From: Bacillota bacterium
GTDB taxonomy: Bacteria; Bacillota; Clostridia; Lachnospirales; Lachnospiraceae
DNA length: 64,000 nt
Direction: 5' to 3'
Assembly (NCBI GenBank): GCA_023407575.1
Contig: JAEYLX010000026.1
Coordinates: 372,001-436,000 of the forward strand
This document shows, in pieces, positions 8,877 to 16,658 of this stretch (within the stretch, counting starts at the first letter, position 1; every line of letters begins with the position of its first letter). Below the pieces are notes generated by a model, which was not told where the DNA came from, searched no databases, and saw nothing but the letters and a program-made list of their open reading frames with translations. A program made the position numbers and the translations under genes.

Positions 8877-10004
8877 ATGAAGCAAGGTAAGTTTATTACC
8901 TACGTTAAAATTATAATTAATTTTATATTTGCAATCTTGGTAGCACTATTTTTGATGTTAGTACTGCCTCGAATTCTTAAGTTTTTTCTGCCATTTGTTA
9001 TTGGTTGGATTGTAGCAATGATAGCTAATCCTTTGGTGCAATTTTTAGAAAAAAGGGTTAAAATAGTTCGTAAACATAGTTCTGCTATTATTATAGCTAT
9101 GGTAATATTAATTATTGTAGGAGCAGCAACCCTTTTAACGGTTGTTATAGTAAAAGAAGCCAAAGGGTTAATGAATGATGTCCCTGAAATTGTCGAGACG
9201 GTTAAGGAACAATTTGAACAGGCTTCCCGCTATATAGATAAGGCAACAGCTCCATTACCAGATAATATCCAAGCTGCCATCAGCAATGCAATTGATGGAT
9301 TGGATAATTCAGTTTCAGAATATATGAATAGAAATGACATTTTATCCGTGAGCAGTGCAGGTAACTTGGTAGGAAATGTAGCAGAAGGTTTTCTGGCGGT
9401 TATTGTAACTATATTATCAGCATATTTCTTTGCTGCAGGCAGGAATGAACTGGCAGCAGGGTTAAGAAAAAGATTGCCAGAGTCCATACAGAATTATTGG
9501 AGATTAATTTTTGACAATTTTAAATCAGCTTTTGGAGGATATTTTAAAGCACAGTTTAAAATTATGTTGGTATTAACCGTAATCATGTTCATTGGCTTTG
9601 AAATCCTGCAGGTAGGGTATTCATTTTTGTTTGCCATTGGGATTGCCTTTCTAGATCTTTTGCCGGTCTTTGGGACAGGTGCTATACTGTGGCCTTGGGC
9701 AATTATGGATATGTTATCTGGTAATTACTTTAGAGCAATTGGATTGGTAGTAATTTATTTAATCTGTCAGATTGTAAAGCAGGTGCTACAGCCTAAGATG
9801 GTTGGCGACAGCATTGGACTTCACCCGTTGGCTACGTTAATCTTCATGTATATTGGATATCGTTTTTACGGTATTTTAGGTATTATCATTGGTATTCCGG
9901 TTGGTATGGTTCTGGTTAACTTATATCGAATTGGTGTATTTGAACGGATTATTAGAGGATTTAAGATTATTGCCCAGGATTTAAATGATTTTAGAAAGTT
10001 TTAA
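8877..10004 (+). CDS. AI-2E family transporter (YtvI/PerM-like membrane protein)
   Basis: A 375-residue polytopic protein of the AI-2E/UPF0118 family. Two hydrophobic hairpins at the N-terminus, an extracytoplasmic helical domain with amphipathic segments (about 85-160), then four or more membrane helices including 'FLDLLPVFGTGAILWPWAI' and 'VGDSIGLHPLATLIFMYIG', the diagnostic family motif. Members are oligomeric exporters or ion/H+ antiporters; some clostridial and Bacillus members (YtvI) are sporulation-associated, but specificity cannot be assigned here. The start at 8877 is chosen because AGGAGG (8862-8867) stands 9 bases before it; the longer frame from 8835 overlaps an inverted repeat. 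Confidence 0.85.
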   Translation: MKQGKFITYVKIIINFIFAILVALFLMLVLPRILKFFLPFVIGWIVAMIANPLVQFLEKRVKIVRKHSSAIIIAMVILIIVGAATLLTVVIVKEAKGLMNDVPEIVETVKEQFEQASRYIDKATAPLPDNIQAAISNAIDGLDNSVSEYMNRNDILSVSSAGNLVGNVAEGFLAVIVTILSAYFFAAGRNELAAGLRKRLPESIQNYWRLIFDNFKSAFGGYFKAQFKIMLVLTVIMFIGFEILQVGYSFLFAIGIAFLDLLPVFGTGAILWPWAIMDMLSGNYFRAIGLVVIYLICQIVKQVLQPKMVGDSIGLHPLATLIFMYIGYRFYGILGIIIGIPVGMVLVNLYRIGVFERIIRGFKIIAQDLNDFRKF

Positions 10005-10168
10005 TCACAATTCTAATCTGCTTCTAAGCAAAATATGTGTACAAATTAATGAAATAATGTTACTATTACTTTATACTTACAAAAGATACCATTATTAGTA
10101 GGAAAGACATAAGTCTATGACAGACGTAATATCTATCCTATACAATAAGAAGGAGTGAGGAGATATAG

Positions 10169-10195
10169 ATGAAAGGTGAGAGGTATGAAAGTTGA
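10169..10195 (+). other. Candidate 8-codon leader peptide
   Basis: ATG at 10169 has the best ribosome site in the area (GAGGAG 10157-10162, 6-base spacing). It encodes MKGERYES and then TGA, in a different frame from the downstream gene, whose ATG (10185) lies inside it. This arrangement would couple translation of the two. Confidence 0.4.
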
Positions 10196-10979
10196 TAAAA
10201 TCGAAACGGTAACAGAATCGGTTATTTCTGCTGACGAGATACAATTAATTATTGATCGTTATCGCATTGGCAAAAAACCATTGGCTAAGCTTCTTGGATG
10301 GGGAGAAACCACTATTATACGTTATATGGAAGGTGATATTCCTACTAGTGAATATTCCAATAAGCTAAAAACAATCCTGGAAGAGCCGGAGTATTATTAT
10401 AATTTATTACTCAAGCGAAAAGAATGCCTAACTGGGATTGCATTTAAAAAGAGCAGAATGGCTGTTCTGTCAAAAATTATGGCATCAAAAATTTATACAG
10501 TATCTTATTATATTGTCAATCGTTGCGAAGCAGATATCTGTGCCAGTCAACTCCAGTATCTTCTTTATTATGCACAGGCATTTTCCCTGGCGTTGTTTGA
10601 TCGGGAACTTTTTCAAGAGGAATGTGGGATTAATGGGGAACAGATACCTTATATAAAGCTTTATGAGAGTTTAAAGCGCAGTGGGATAGCAACCCTGGAA
10701 GGTGTAGAGGAATACCTGACTTTACAGGAAATAGAACTGCTGGATACGATAATGGAGAGCTTTCAATGGTATGGACCAAAGGCTTTACAGGCGATTACAG
10801 CCTATGAGAAATCTGCGATTAAGATTTCAAGAGACCGATTCAATAATAAGATAATTTCAAAAGAGGCAATGAAAGCATATTTTAAAGAAATCTTAAATTA
10901 TTATCATATCACAGATGTTAGGGATATTCATAAGTATCCCGATCAAAAGATTAATGCAATCAGAGAATTTATTGGTTGA
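10185..10979 (+). CDS. HTH + SocA/Panacea (DUF4065)-domain protein, antitoxin-like
   Basis: A 264-residue protein. The N-terminal third (about 15-70) looks like an XRE-type helix-turn-helix ('KPLAKLLGWGETTIIRYMEG'). The rest, from 'ASKIYTVSYYIVN' onward, matches the Panacea/SocA-like domain: 'QLQYLLYYAQAFSLALFDRE' is the characteristic K/QLQxLLYYAQ signature. Panacea domains serve as antitoxins or proteolytic adaptors (SocA delivers SocB to ClpXP), and HTH-Panacea fusions often autoregulate. No toxin gene is adjacent: the neighbours are a membrane transporter and typA on the other strand. A GTG at 10176 is an alternative start; AAAGGTGAG at 10172-10180 serves the ATG at 10185. Confidence 0.75.
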   Translation: MKVDKIETVTESVISADEIQLIIDRYRIGKKPLAKLLGWGETTIIRYMEGDIPTSEYSNKLKTILEEPEYYYNLLLKRKECLTGIAFKKSRMAVLSKIMASKIYTVSYYIVNRCEADICASQLQYLLYYAQAFSLALFDRELFQEECGINGEQIPYIKLYESLKRSGIATLEGVEEYLTLQEIELLDTIMESFQWYGPKALQAITAYEKSAIKISRDRFNNKIISKEAMKAYFKEILNYYHITDVRDIHKYPDQKINAIREFIG

Positions 10980-11081
10980 TTATTTTTTTAATACACTATG
11001 TGAATTTTATGACAAACAATTTACAGACATTACAAAATATGTAAATGCAGTATAATAAGAAATATGTGACATATAACAAAG

Positions 11082-11116
11082 AAAAAGCAATCTGACCAAA
11101 ATGCAGATTGCTTTTT
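11082..11116. terminator. Bidirectional terminator between the Panacea gene and typA
   Basis: AAAAAGCAATCTG (11082-11094) pairs with CAGATTGCTTTTT (11104-11116). A-rich and T-rich flanks give a U tract on either strand, serving both convergent genes. Confidence 0.88.
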
Positions 11117-11155
11117 TTATCCATATTGATGTAAAATAATTCTAAGAAATGGAAG

Positions 11156-12988
11156 TTAGTTACTTTGCTTGTTTCTTCTTTCTCTCATTCGCATAGTGCT
11201 ATCAAGCGTTTTCTTACGAATACGAAGGGAAGTAGGAGTTACCTCAAGTAATTCATCCGTTTCAATGAATTCCAAGGCTTGCTCTAAGCTTAGTACCTTT
11301 GGTGGTGATAATTTAAGGGCATCATCAGCACCAGAAGAACGAGTATTACTTAACTGTTTACGCTTACAGATATTAACTTCAATATCTTCAGCCTTTGGAT
11401 TTTGACCAACTACCATTCCGGCATATACCTTTACACCAGCACCGATGAACAGAATACCACGTTCCTGTGCATTGAATAAACCGTAGGTTATACTTTCACC
11501 TGTCTCGTAAGCGATAAGGCTGCCGCTTTTACGATATTGGATGTCTCCCTTGTATGGACCATAGCCATCGAATAGCGTATTAATAATTCCATTTCCTTTG
11601 GTATCTGTCAAGAATTCGCCTCTATATCCGATGAGACCTCTTGCAGGTATGGAGAATTCGATACGAGTATGACCGCCACCAGAAGTATGCATGTTGATCA
11701 TTTCACCCTTACGTTGACCCATTTTCTCAATAACAGTACCGGTAAACTCATCTGGAACGTCAATCATGGCATGCTCCATTGGTTCGAGTTTCTTGCCTTG
11801 CTCATCGGTTTTATATAATACTTCAGCCTTACTTACAGAGAACTCAAAGCCTTCACGTCTCATGTTTTCAATTAATACGGAGAGATGCAGCTCACCACGG
11901 CCGGATACCTTATAACTTTCAGTGGTATCAGTTTCTTCTACACGAAGGCTAACATCAGTATTAAGCTCTCGAAAGAGTCGCTCTCTTAAGTGACGGGAGG
12001 TAACGAATTTACCTTCAGTTCCAGCAAGTGGGCTGTCATTAACATTAAAGAACATTGCAATGGTTGGCTCCGATATCTTCTGGAAAGGGATTGGTTCTGG
12101 GTTATCAGGAGAACAAATGGTATCGCCTATATGAATATCTGAGATTCCAGAGATAGCTACGATAGAACCTATGGTTGCTTCTGTTATCTCCACACGTTTT
12201 AAACCATCAAACTCATACAACTTACTAATTTTAACACGAACGTTCATATCCGGTTCATGTGCATTAACTAATACACAATCCTGATTAACTTTTATTACAC
12301 CGTTATCAACTTTACCGATACCGATACGTCCAACATATTCGTTATAATCAATGGTACTGATTAGTACTTGGGTGCTTTGATCAGGATCACCTTCTGGTGC
12401 CGGAATATAATTTACAATTGTTTCGAATAAAGGCACCATATCCGTTGCTTCATCTTCTAGAGATAAAGCAGCAATACCAGCCTTAGCAGAGGCGAATACG
12501 AATGGACAGTCAAGCTGTTCATCATTGGCATCTAATTCTAAGAGAAGTTCAAGTACTTCATCGATTACTTCAGTAGCACGTGCTTCTGGACGATCAATTT
12601 TATTAATACATACAATTACAGGTAAAGATAATTCAAGAGCTTTCTTTAGAACAAATTTGGTCTGTGGCATTGGGCCTTCAAAGGCATCTACCACAAGAAC
12701 AACGCCATTAACCATTTTTAAAACTCGTTCCACTTCACCACCAAAATCGGCATGACCCGGTGTATCTATAATATTAATCTTGGTTCCTTGGTACATAACT
12801 GCAGTATTCTTGGATAAGATGGTAATACCGCGTTCACGTTCAATTGCGTTGGAATCCATGACTCTTTCAACTACTGCTTGGTTGGTACGAAATACACCAC
12901 TTTGCTTTAATAATTCATCAACAAGGGTAGTTTTACCGTGATCTACATGGGCAATAATGGCTATATTTCGTATATCCTCTCGTTTCAT
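11156..12988 (-). CDS. typA: Translational GTPase TypA/BipA
   Basis: Ribosome-associated GTPase of 610 residues, the normal family length. G motifs are intact: 'AHVDHGKTTL' (G1, about 13-22), 'DTPGHADFGGEV' (G3), 'NKIDRP' (G4) and 'SA' of 'FASAKAG' (G5). An EF-Tu-like domain II ('ISTIDYNEYVGRIGIGKV') and EF-G-like domains III/V ('GRGELHLSVLIENMRREGFE', 'IPARGLIGYRGEFLTDTKG') follow, ending in the TypA-specific C-terminal domain ('KRKQLSNTRSSG', 'LEFIETDELLEVTP'). TypA aids ribosome assembly and translation under cold or stress. The start has GGAG 8 bases upstream. The gene is monocistronic. Confidence 0.97.
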   Translation of the reverse strand: MKREDIRNIAIIAHVDHGKTTLVDELLKQSGVFRTNQAVVERVMDSNAIERERGITILSKNTAVMYQGTKINIIDTPGHADFGGEVERVLKMVNGVVLVVDAFEGPMPQTKFVLKKALELSLPVIVCINKIDRPEARATEVIDEVLELLLELDANDEQLDCPFVFASAKAGIAALSLEDEATDMVPLFETIVNYIPAPEGDPDQSTQVLISTIDYNEYVGRIGIGKVDNGVIKVNQDCVLVNAHEPDMNVRVKISKLYEFDGLKRVEITEATIGSIVAISGISDIHIGDTICSPDNPEPIPFQKISEPTIAMFFNVNDSPLAGTEGKFVTSRHLRERLFRELNTDVSLRVEETDTTESYKVSGRGELHLSVLIENMRREGFEFSVSKAEVLYKTDEQGKKLEPMEHAMIDVPDEFTGTVIEKMGQRKGEMINMHTSGGGHTRIEFSIPARGLIGYRGEFLTDTKGNGIINTLFDGYGPYKGDIQYRKSGSLIAYETGESITYGLFNAQERGILFIGAGVKVYAGMVVGQNPKAEDIEVNICKRKQLSNTRSSGADDALKLSPPKVLSLEQALEFIETDELLEVTPTSLRIRKKTLDSTMRMRERRNKQSN

Positions 12989-13355
12989 TTAACGTACTCC
13001 ATTCTGTGTTTCACACACGCTTTAACGGGTTAAAAAACATCCGTTATTACTTATATTTATATTTATACCAGTTACATTTTTAAACAACTTTCTTATTGTA
13101 GCACAACGCATCCTTTAAAAGCAACGTATGAATGAGAAATAATTAATAAAAAAACCCAATATAATTTGTATAAAATAACATATTTTGTTAATAATAAAAA
13201 ATTATAAATATTTTACTTCTAAAATTTGGAAATCAGCATATATTTAATCATAGGTGAATGTACGCTGTTTTTCATGATCAACAGAAGAGTTTACCCTACA
13301 TTTTAGAGCAGATTGGCGTAATAAGGAACGCCGAGAAAGAAGGGAGAGGTACGAT
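12989..13355. other. Divergent intergenic region, typA / SSB-like gene
   Basis: AT-rich DNA with no gene. A small hairpin, GGCGT...ACGCC (13315-13332), lies just before the ribosome site of the SSB-like gene. Confidence 0.45.
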
Positions 13356-13988
13356 ATGACCGATAAAGTATTTGATAACAATCAAGTAAGTATTGCAGGA
13401 GAGGTAATCAGTGATTTTACGTTCAGCCATGATGTATTCGGTGAAGGATTCTATGTTTTGGAGGTAGTTGTAAGCCGGTTAAGTAATTCGTATGATATGA
13501 TTCCGGTAATGGTTTCAGAACGTCTCATTGATGTAAAGCAAGATTATAAGGGAAAGTTTGTTGAGGTATTAGGGCAATTCAGATCCTATAATCGTCATGA
13601 AGAAAGTAAGAATAAGCTGGTGCTTTCGGTATTTGCTCGTGAAGTTAAGATGATGGATGAATTAACGGAAAATGCAAAACCGAATCACATTTTTTTAGAT
13701 GGTTTTGTTTGCAAACAGCCAATTTATCGTAAGACACCATTGGGGAGAGAAATTGCAGATGTTCTGCTCGCTGTGAATCGCCCATATGGTAAATCAGATT
13801 ACATACCTTGCATTTGTTGGGGAAGAAATGCAAGATTTGCAGAAGGTTTTGCTGTAGGTGGTCACGTTCAAATATGGGGAAGAATTCAAAGTCGTGAATA
13901 TCAGAAGAAGATGACTGAAATTGATTTTGAAAAACGTGTGGCTTATGAAGTATCTGTAAGCAAGTTAGAGTATTTAGAAGAATATTAA
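13356..13988 (+). CDS. SSB-like protein with two OB folds
   Basis: A 210-residue protein that appears to carry two single-stranded-DNA-binding-type OB folds in tandem. The first is about residues 7-98 ('NNQVSIAGEVISDFTFSHD', 'GKFVEVLGQFRSYN', 'LVLSVFAREV'). The second is about 107-205 ('HIFLDGFVCKQPIYRKTPLG', 'ADVLLAVNRPYGKSDYIPCI', 'VGGHVQIWGRIQSREYQKK'); this second fold carries the more typical PriB/SSB signatures. It lacks the acidic DDDIPF-type C-terminal tail that SSB uses to recruit partners, so it is unlikely to be the main replicative SSB. RBS AAGGGAGAGG precedes the ATG. It is monocistronic, followed by a strong terminator. Confidence 0.75.
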   Translation: MTDKVFDNNQVSIAGEVISDFTFSHDVFGEGFYVLEVVVSRLSNSYDMIPVMVSERLIDVKQDYKGKFVEVLGQFRSYNRHEESKNKLVLSVFAREVKMMDELTENAKPNHIFLDGFVCKQPIYRKTPLGREIADVLLAVNRPYGKSDYIPCICWGRNARFAEGFAVGGHVQIWGRIQSREYQKKMTEIDFEKRVAYEVSVSKLEYLEEY

Positions 13989-14083
13989 GATTTAAATATA
14001 TAATCAAGGTGATAGATAATCGATATATTAATAATAAAAGTAAGAAAAGTCAATCACTAAGGGTGGTTGACCAAGTGTAAAAG

Positions 14084-14128
14084 CGAAAAACCTTCCTAAC
14101 TGGTCAAAGAACGGGGAAGGTTTTTTCG
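14084..14128 (+). terminator. Terminator of the SSB-like gene
   Basis: CGAAAAACCTTCC (14084-14096) pairs with GGAAGGTTTTTTCG (14115-14128) and a T-rich run follows. The loop contains TGGTCAA (14101-14107), complementary to TTGACCA just upstream (14067-14073), so a pseudoknot or alternative pairing is possible. Confidence 0.85.
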
Positions 14129-14161
14129 TTTTTTAAATGACATATTAAATTTGCTTAACTA

Positions 14162-14190
14162 TTGACAGCACTTTAACCCAGTGTTAATAT
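14162..14190 (+). promoter_or_regulatory. Promoter of the lysine-riboswitch/dap transcript
   Basis: A perfect TTGACA (14162-14167), 17-bp spacer and TAATAT (14185-14190), about 30 bp before the conserved riboswitch core. Confidence 0.75.
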
Positions 14191-14213
14191 GGGGTTACAA
14201 ATATAAATATTGC

Positions 14214-14440
14214 TTATGGTAGAGGTGCATTGTTTAAGAGTAGTCGGCTGGATATGTCAGGCATAGAGGAAAGCGATGAAAGGAAATAGTGCCGAAGTGG
14301 TAATAAACCTGATTTATTATTGCTGGTTGTATGGTGAAGAATTATGCAACTGTCATCAAGTTATTGATGGAGCGCTGCTAAAGGATATAACAGCTTTGAG
14401 GCCATGAGGCATTCTGCTAGCATGGGATCGTTCAGTTATT
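14214..14440 (+). promoter_or_regulatory. Lysine riboswitch (L box)
   Basis: The conserved core elements appear in the right order: AGAGGTGC (14221-14228), AAGAGTAG, GAGGAAAGCGATGAAAGG near 14270-14285, GTGCCGAAG near 14290, TGCTGG, then GTGAAGAATTATGCAACTGTCA and GGAGCGCTGCTAAAGG near 14370-14388. This is the lysine-binding five-helix aptamer. It lies directly upstream of dapA, the entry to lysine/diaminopimelate synthesis, so lysine should switch the operon off through the terminator at 14448-14472. Confidence 0.94.
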
Positions 14441-14447
14441 CTTTAGT

Positions 14448-14472
14448 GTCGACGCAGGTGTCGGCTTTTTTT
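14448..14472 (+). terminator. Regulated terminator of the lysine riboswitch
   Basis: GTCGAC (14448-14453) pairs (one G-T) with GTCGGC (14460-14465) and seven Ts follow. This is the expected expression platform of the upstream aptamer. Confidence 0.75.
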
Positions 14473-14505
14473 GTATTATGGCTATGACAATTACCGTAAA
14501 GCAGT

Positions 14506-14548
14506 GCGAGAGCCAAACAGCGAGGAAACCGCAGGTTTTCGAGCTTGG
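14506..14548 (+). repeat. 43-bp dispersed repeat, copy 1 (in the dapA leader)
   Basis: Begins GCGAGAGCCAAACAGCGAGG and ends GGTTTTCGAGCTTGG; the central GGAAACC-GCA-GGTTTTC forms a hairpin. It is an exact reverse-complement match to 51257-51299 and 51339-51381. It sits between the riboswitch terminator and the dapA ribosome site. Confidence 0.9.
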
Positions 14549-14592
14549 TTCTGAATAGTTACGATATATTAAATATCTGGAGGAAAAAGATC

Positions 14593-15489
14593 ATGGCAGT
14601 ATTTCAAGGCTCAGGGGTAGCGATAGTAACACCTTTTACAACAAACAATGAGGTTGATTATAACAAACTGGGAGAATTAATTGAGTATCATATTACAGAG
14701 GGTACGGATAGTATTATTATCTGCGGTACCACTGGGGAGGCTTCAACACTTTCTCACGAAGAGCATCTGGAATGCATTCGGTTTACGGTAGAGAAAGTAG
14801 CAAAGAGAATTCCTGTTATCGCTGGAACTGGTTCCAATGCGACGGACACTGCAATTTACTTATCACAGGAAGCAGAAAGCTATGGAGCAGATGCACTTTT
14901 AGTAGTAACTCCTTACTATAATAAAGCGACACAGAAGGGGCTGATTGCACATTTTAAAGCAGTTGCAGAAGCTGTTAATATACCAATTATCTTATATAAT
15001 GTACCTGGAAGAACAGGGTGTAACTTGCTTCCGCAGACAGTAGCAACTCTATTACAAACAAACTCCAATATTGTAGGTATTAAAGAAGCAAGCGGTAATA
15101 TTGCACAGGTAGCAGAGCTGATGCAATTAACAGAAGGAAAGATTGAATTGTATTCTGGCTGTGATGAGATGATTGTTCCTGTTATGTCCCTAGGTGGAAT
15201 TGGCGTAATATCTGTACTAGCCAATGTTGCACCGAAAGCTACACATGACATGGTTATTAAATTCTTAGAAGGTGATATCGTAGGGAGCCGTGAATTACAG
15301 CTTAAGCTATTACCTCTCATTAATTCCTTGTTCTGTGAAGTTAATCCTATACCTGTAAAGAAAGCAGTGGAGCTAATGGGCTTTGAGGTGGGTAGCCTTA
15401 GAATGCCCCTTACCGAACTGGAACCTGCTAACACAGAGAGATTGAAAAAGGATATGATAGCAGCAGGTATTAAAGTAGTAAACGAATAG
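14593..15489 (+). CDS. dapA: 4-hydroxy-tetrahydrodipicolinate synthase
   Basis: 298-residue cytoplasmic aldolase that condenses pyruvate with aspartate semialdehyde, the first committed step to diaminopimelate and lysine (and dipicolinate in spores). Class I aldolase features are present: 'GTTGEASTLSHEEH' (substrate loop), 'VVTPYYNKATQKGL' with the catalytic Tyr, 'YNVPGRTGCNL', and the Schiff-base Lys in 'GIKEASGN'. The start at 14593 is chosen because TGGAGG stands about 8 bases upstream and the protein then begins MAVFQGSGVAIVTPF, the normal family N-terminus; the longer frame from TTG 14545 begins inside the 43-bp repeat. Controlled by the lysine riboswitch; followed 98 bases later by dapB. 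Confidence 0.97.
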   Translation: MAVFQGSGVAIVTPFTTNNEVDYNKLGELIEYHITEGTDSIIICGTTGEASTLSHEEHLECIRFTVEKVAKRIPVIAGTGSNATDTAIYLSQEAESYGADALLVVTPYYNKATQKGLIAHFKAVAEAVNIPIILYNVPGRTGCNLLPQTVATLLQTNSNIVGIKEASGNIAQVAELMQLTEGKIELYSGCDEMIVPVMSLGGIGVISVLANVAPKATHDMVIKFLEGDIVGSRELQLKLLPLINSLFCEVNPIPVKKAVELMGFEVGSLRMPLTELEPANTERLKKDMIAAGIKVVNE

Positions 15490-15587
15490 TAGATAAAATA
15501 TATGAATTTTGACCTTGGAATACCCTCTAATTTTCGAGGTGTTTTTCAGAGTTAGAATAATTATGAATAGCTACAGGGAGGAAGCAT

Positions 15588-16343
15588 ATGACGAATATCA
15601 TTTTACGTGGTTGTAACGGAAAAATGGGTCAGGTAATTAGTGAACTGGTAGATGCTGATGAAAATGCAGTCATCGTAGCTGGTATAGACGTATCCTTGAG
15701 TAAGCCGAATAAATATCCGGTTTCTCAAAGCTTTACAAAATGTAATGTAAGTGCTGATGTTATTATAGATTTTTCTGCTCCGGTTAATTTGGAAGAAATG
15801 CTGGAATTTGCATTGAAGCGCAAGATTGGTATCGTATTATGTACAACAGGATTTTCCAAGGACCAGCTAGCATTAATTGAAGATGCATCAAAAATAATTC
15901 CTATCTTTAAATCAGCGAATATGTCGGTTGGCATTAATCTTATCTCAAAGCTTCTAAAAGAAGCAGCAGTTGTTTTAACTGATGCAGGTTTTGATATAGA
16001 GATAGTTGAGAAGCATCATAATAAGAAAGTGGATGCACCCTCCGGCACTGCACTTGCGCTGGCAGACGTTATGAACGAAGCACTGAATCACGAATATGAT
16101 TATAAGTATGACCGTAGTCAGGAGCGGATTCCAAGAAATAAAAAGGAAATCGGTATTTCAGCAGTTCGCGGAGGAACCATTGTCGGTGAACATGAAGTGA
16201 TTTTTGCAGGGCTGGACGAAGTAATTGAGATAAAACATACTGCTTATTCAAAGGCGATTTTTGCACAGGGAGCAGTTCAAGCTGCGAAATATTTACCTGG
16301 AAAAACTGCAGGTATGTATAGCATGAGTGATTTAATGGATTAA
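15588..16343 (+). CDS. dapB: 4-hydroxy-tetrahydrodipicolinate reductase
   Basis: 251-residue NAD(P)H-dependent reductase acting after DapA. The N-terminal Rossmann fold has the family variant 'RGCNGKMGQVI', then 'VIIDFSAP' and 'VLCTTGFSKDQ'. The catalytic/substrate motif 'IVEKHHNKKVDAPSGTAL' (about 140-157) is intact, as is 'SAVRGGTIVGEHEV'. RBS GGGAGG precedes the ATG. It lies behind the lysine riboswitch with dapA; only a weak hairpin lies between them (CCTC/GAGG near 15524-15540), so co-transcription is likely. Confidence 0.96.
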   Translation: MTNIILRGCNGKMGQVISELVDADENAVIVAGIDVSLSKPNKYPVSQSFTKCNVSADVIIDFSAPVNLEEMLEFALKRKIGIVLCTTGFSKDQLALIEDASKIIPIFKSANMSVGINLISKLLKEAAVVLTDAGFDIEIVEKHHNKKVDAPSGTALALADVMNEALNHEYDYKYDRSQERIPRNKKEIGISAVRGGTIVGEHEVIFAGLDEVIEIKHTAYSKAIFAQGAVQAAKYLPGKTAGMYSMSDLMD

Positions 16344-16403
16344 AATTAAATAAAGTTAATACAACACTTATCATGCTTGGCTAAAAATTGTGTTGTCATA
16401 TAG

Positions 16404-16442
16404 AAGCCTGTAGATGAAATTATTTTCATCTACAGGCTTTTT
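16404..16442 (+). terminator. Terminator of the dap operon
   Basis: A 16-bp perfect stem, AAGCCTGTAGATGAAA (16404-16419) with TTTCATCTACAGGCTT (16424-16439), 4-nt loop and T run. Confidence 0.93.
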
Positions 16443-16658
16443 CTATGTTGTTTAAGTATGATTGAAAGTGCCTGTTTTATTAGCTCATTATTTAATAACC
16501 TGTGAAAATGTTTCATAGAAAAAACAAACTTAATACACAAAATTTTCGCAATCATTTTATAACATTAATTGGATAAGACATGATTTGAGCATGCAAAAAT
16601 GTAGGGAAAATATGGGGTAGGATCACAGTATCCTTACCAGTATAAGGAGGTATTAACT
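16443..16658 (+). other. Leader region of the ABC-2 (Gld-type) operon
   Basis: AT-rich region without a gene. A small imperfect hairpin (GGTAGGAT...ATCCTTACC, about 16616-16640) ends just before the AAGGAGG ribosome site. No clear promoter hexamers were chosen. Confidence 0.4.

Noticed and set aside
14916..15434. 172-codon minus-strand frame antisense to dapA
   Set aside because: Shadow of a certain gene; no independent support.
15513..15545. Attenuator between dapA and dapB
   Set aside because: Stem is only about 4-5 bp (CCTC/GAGG) with a short T run; too weak to call.
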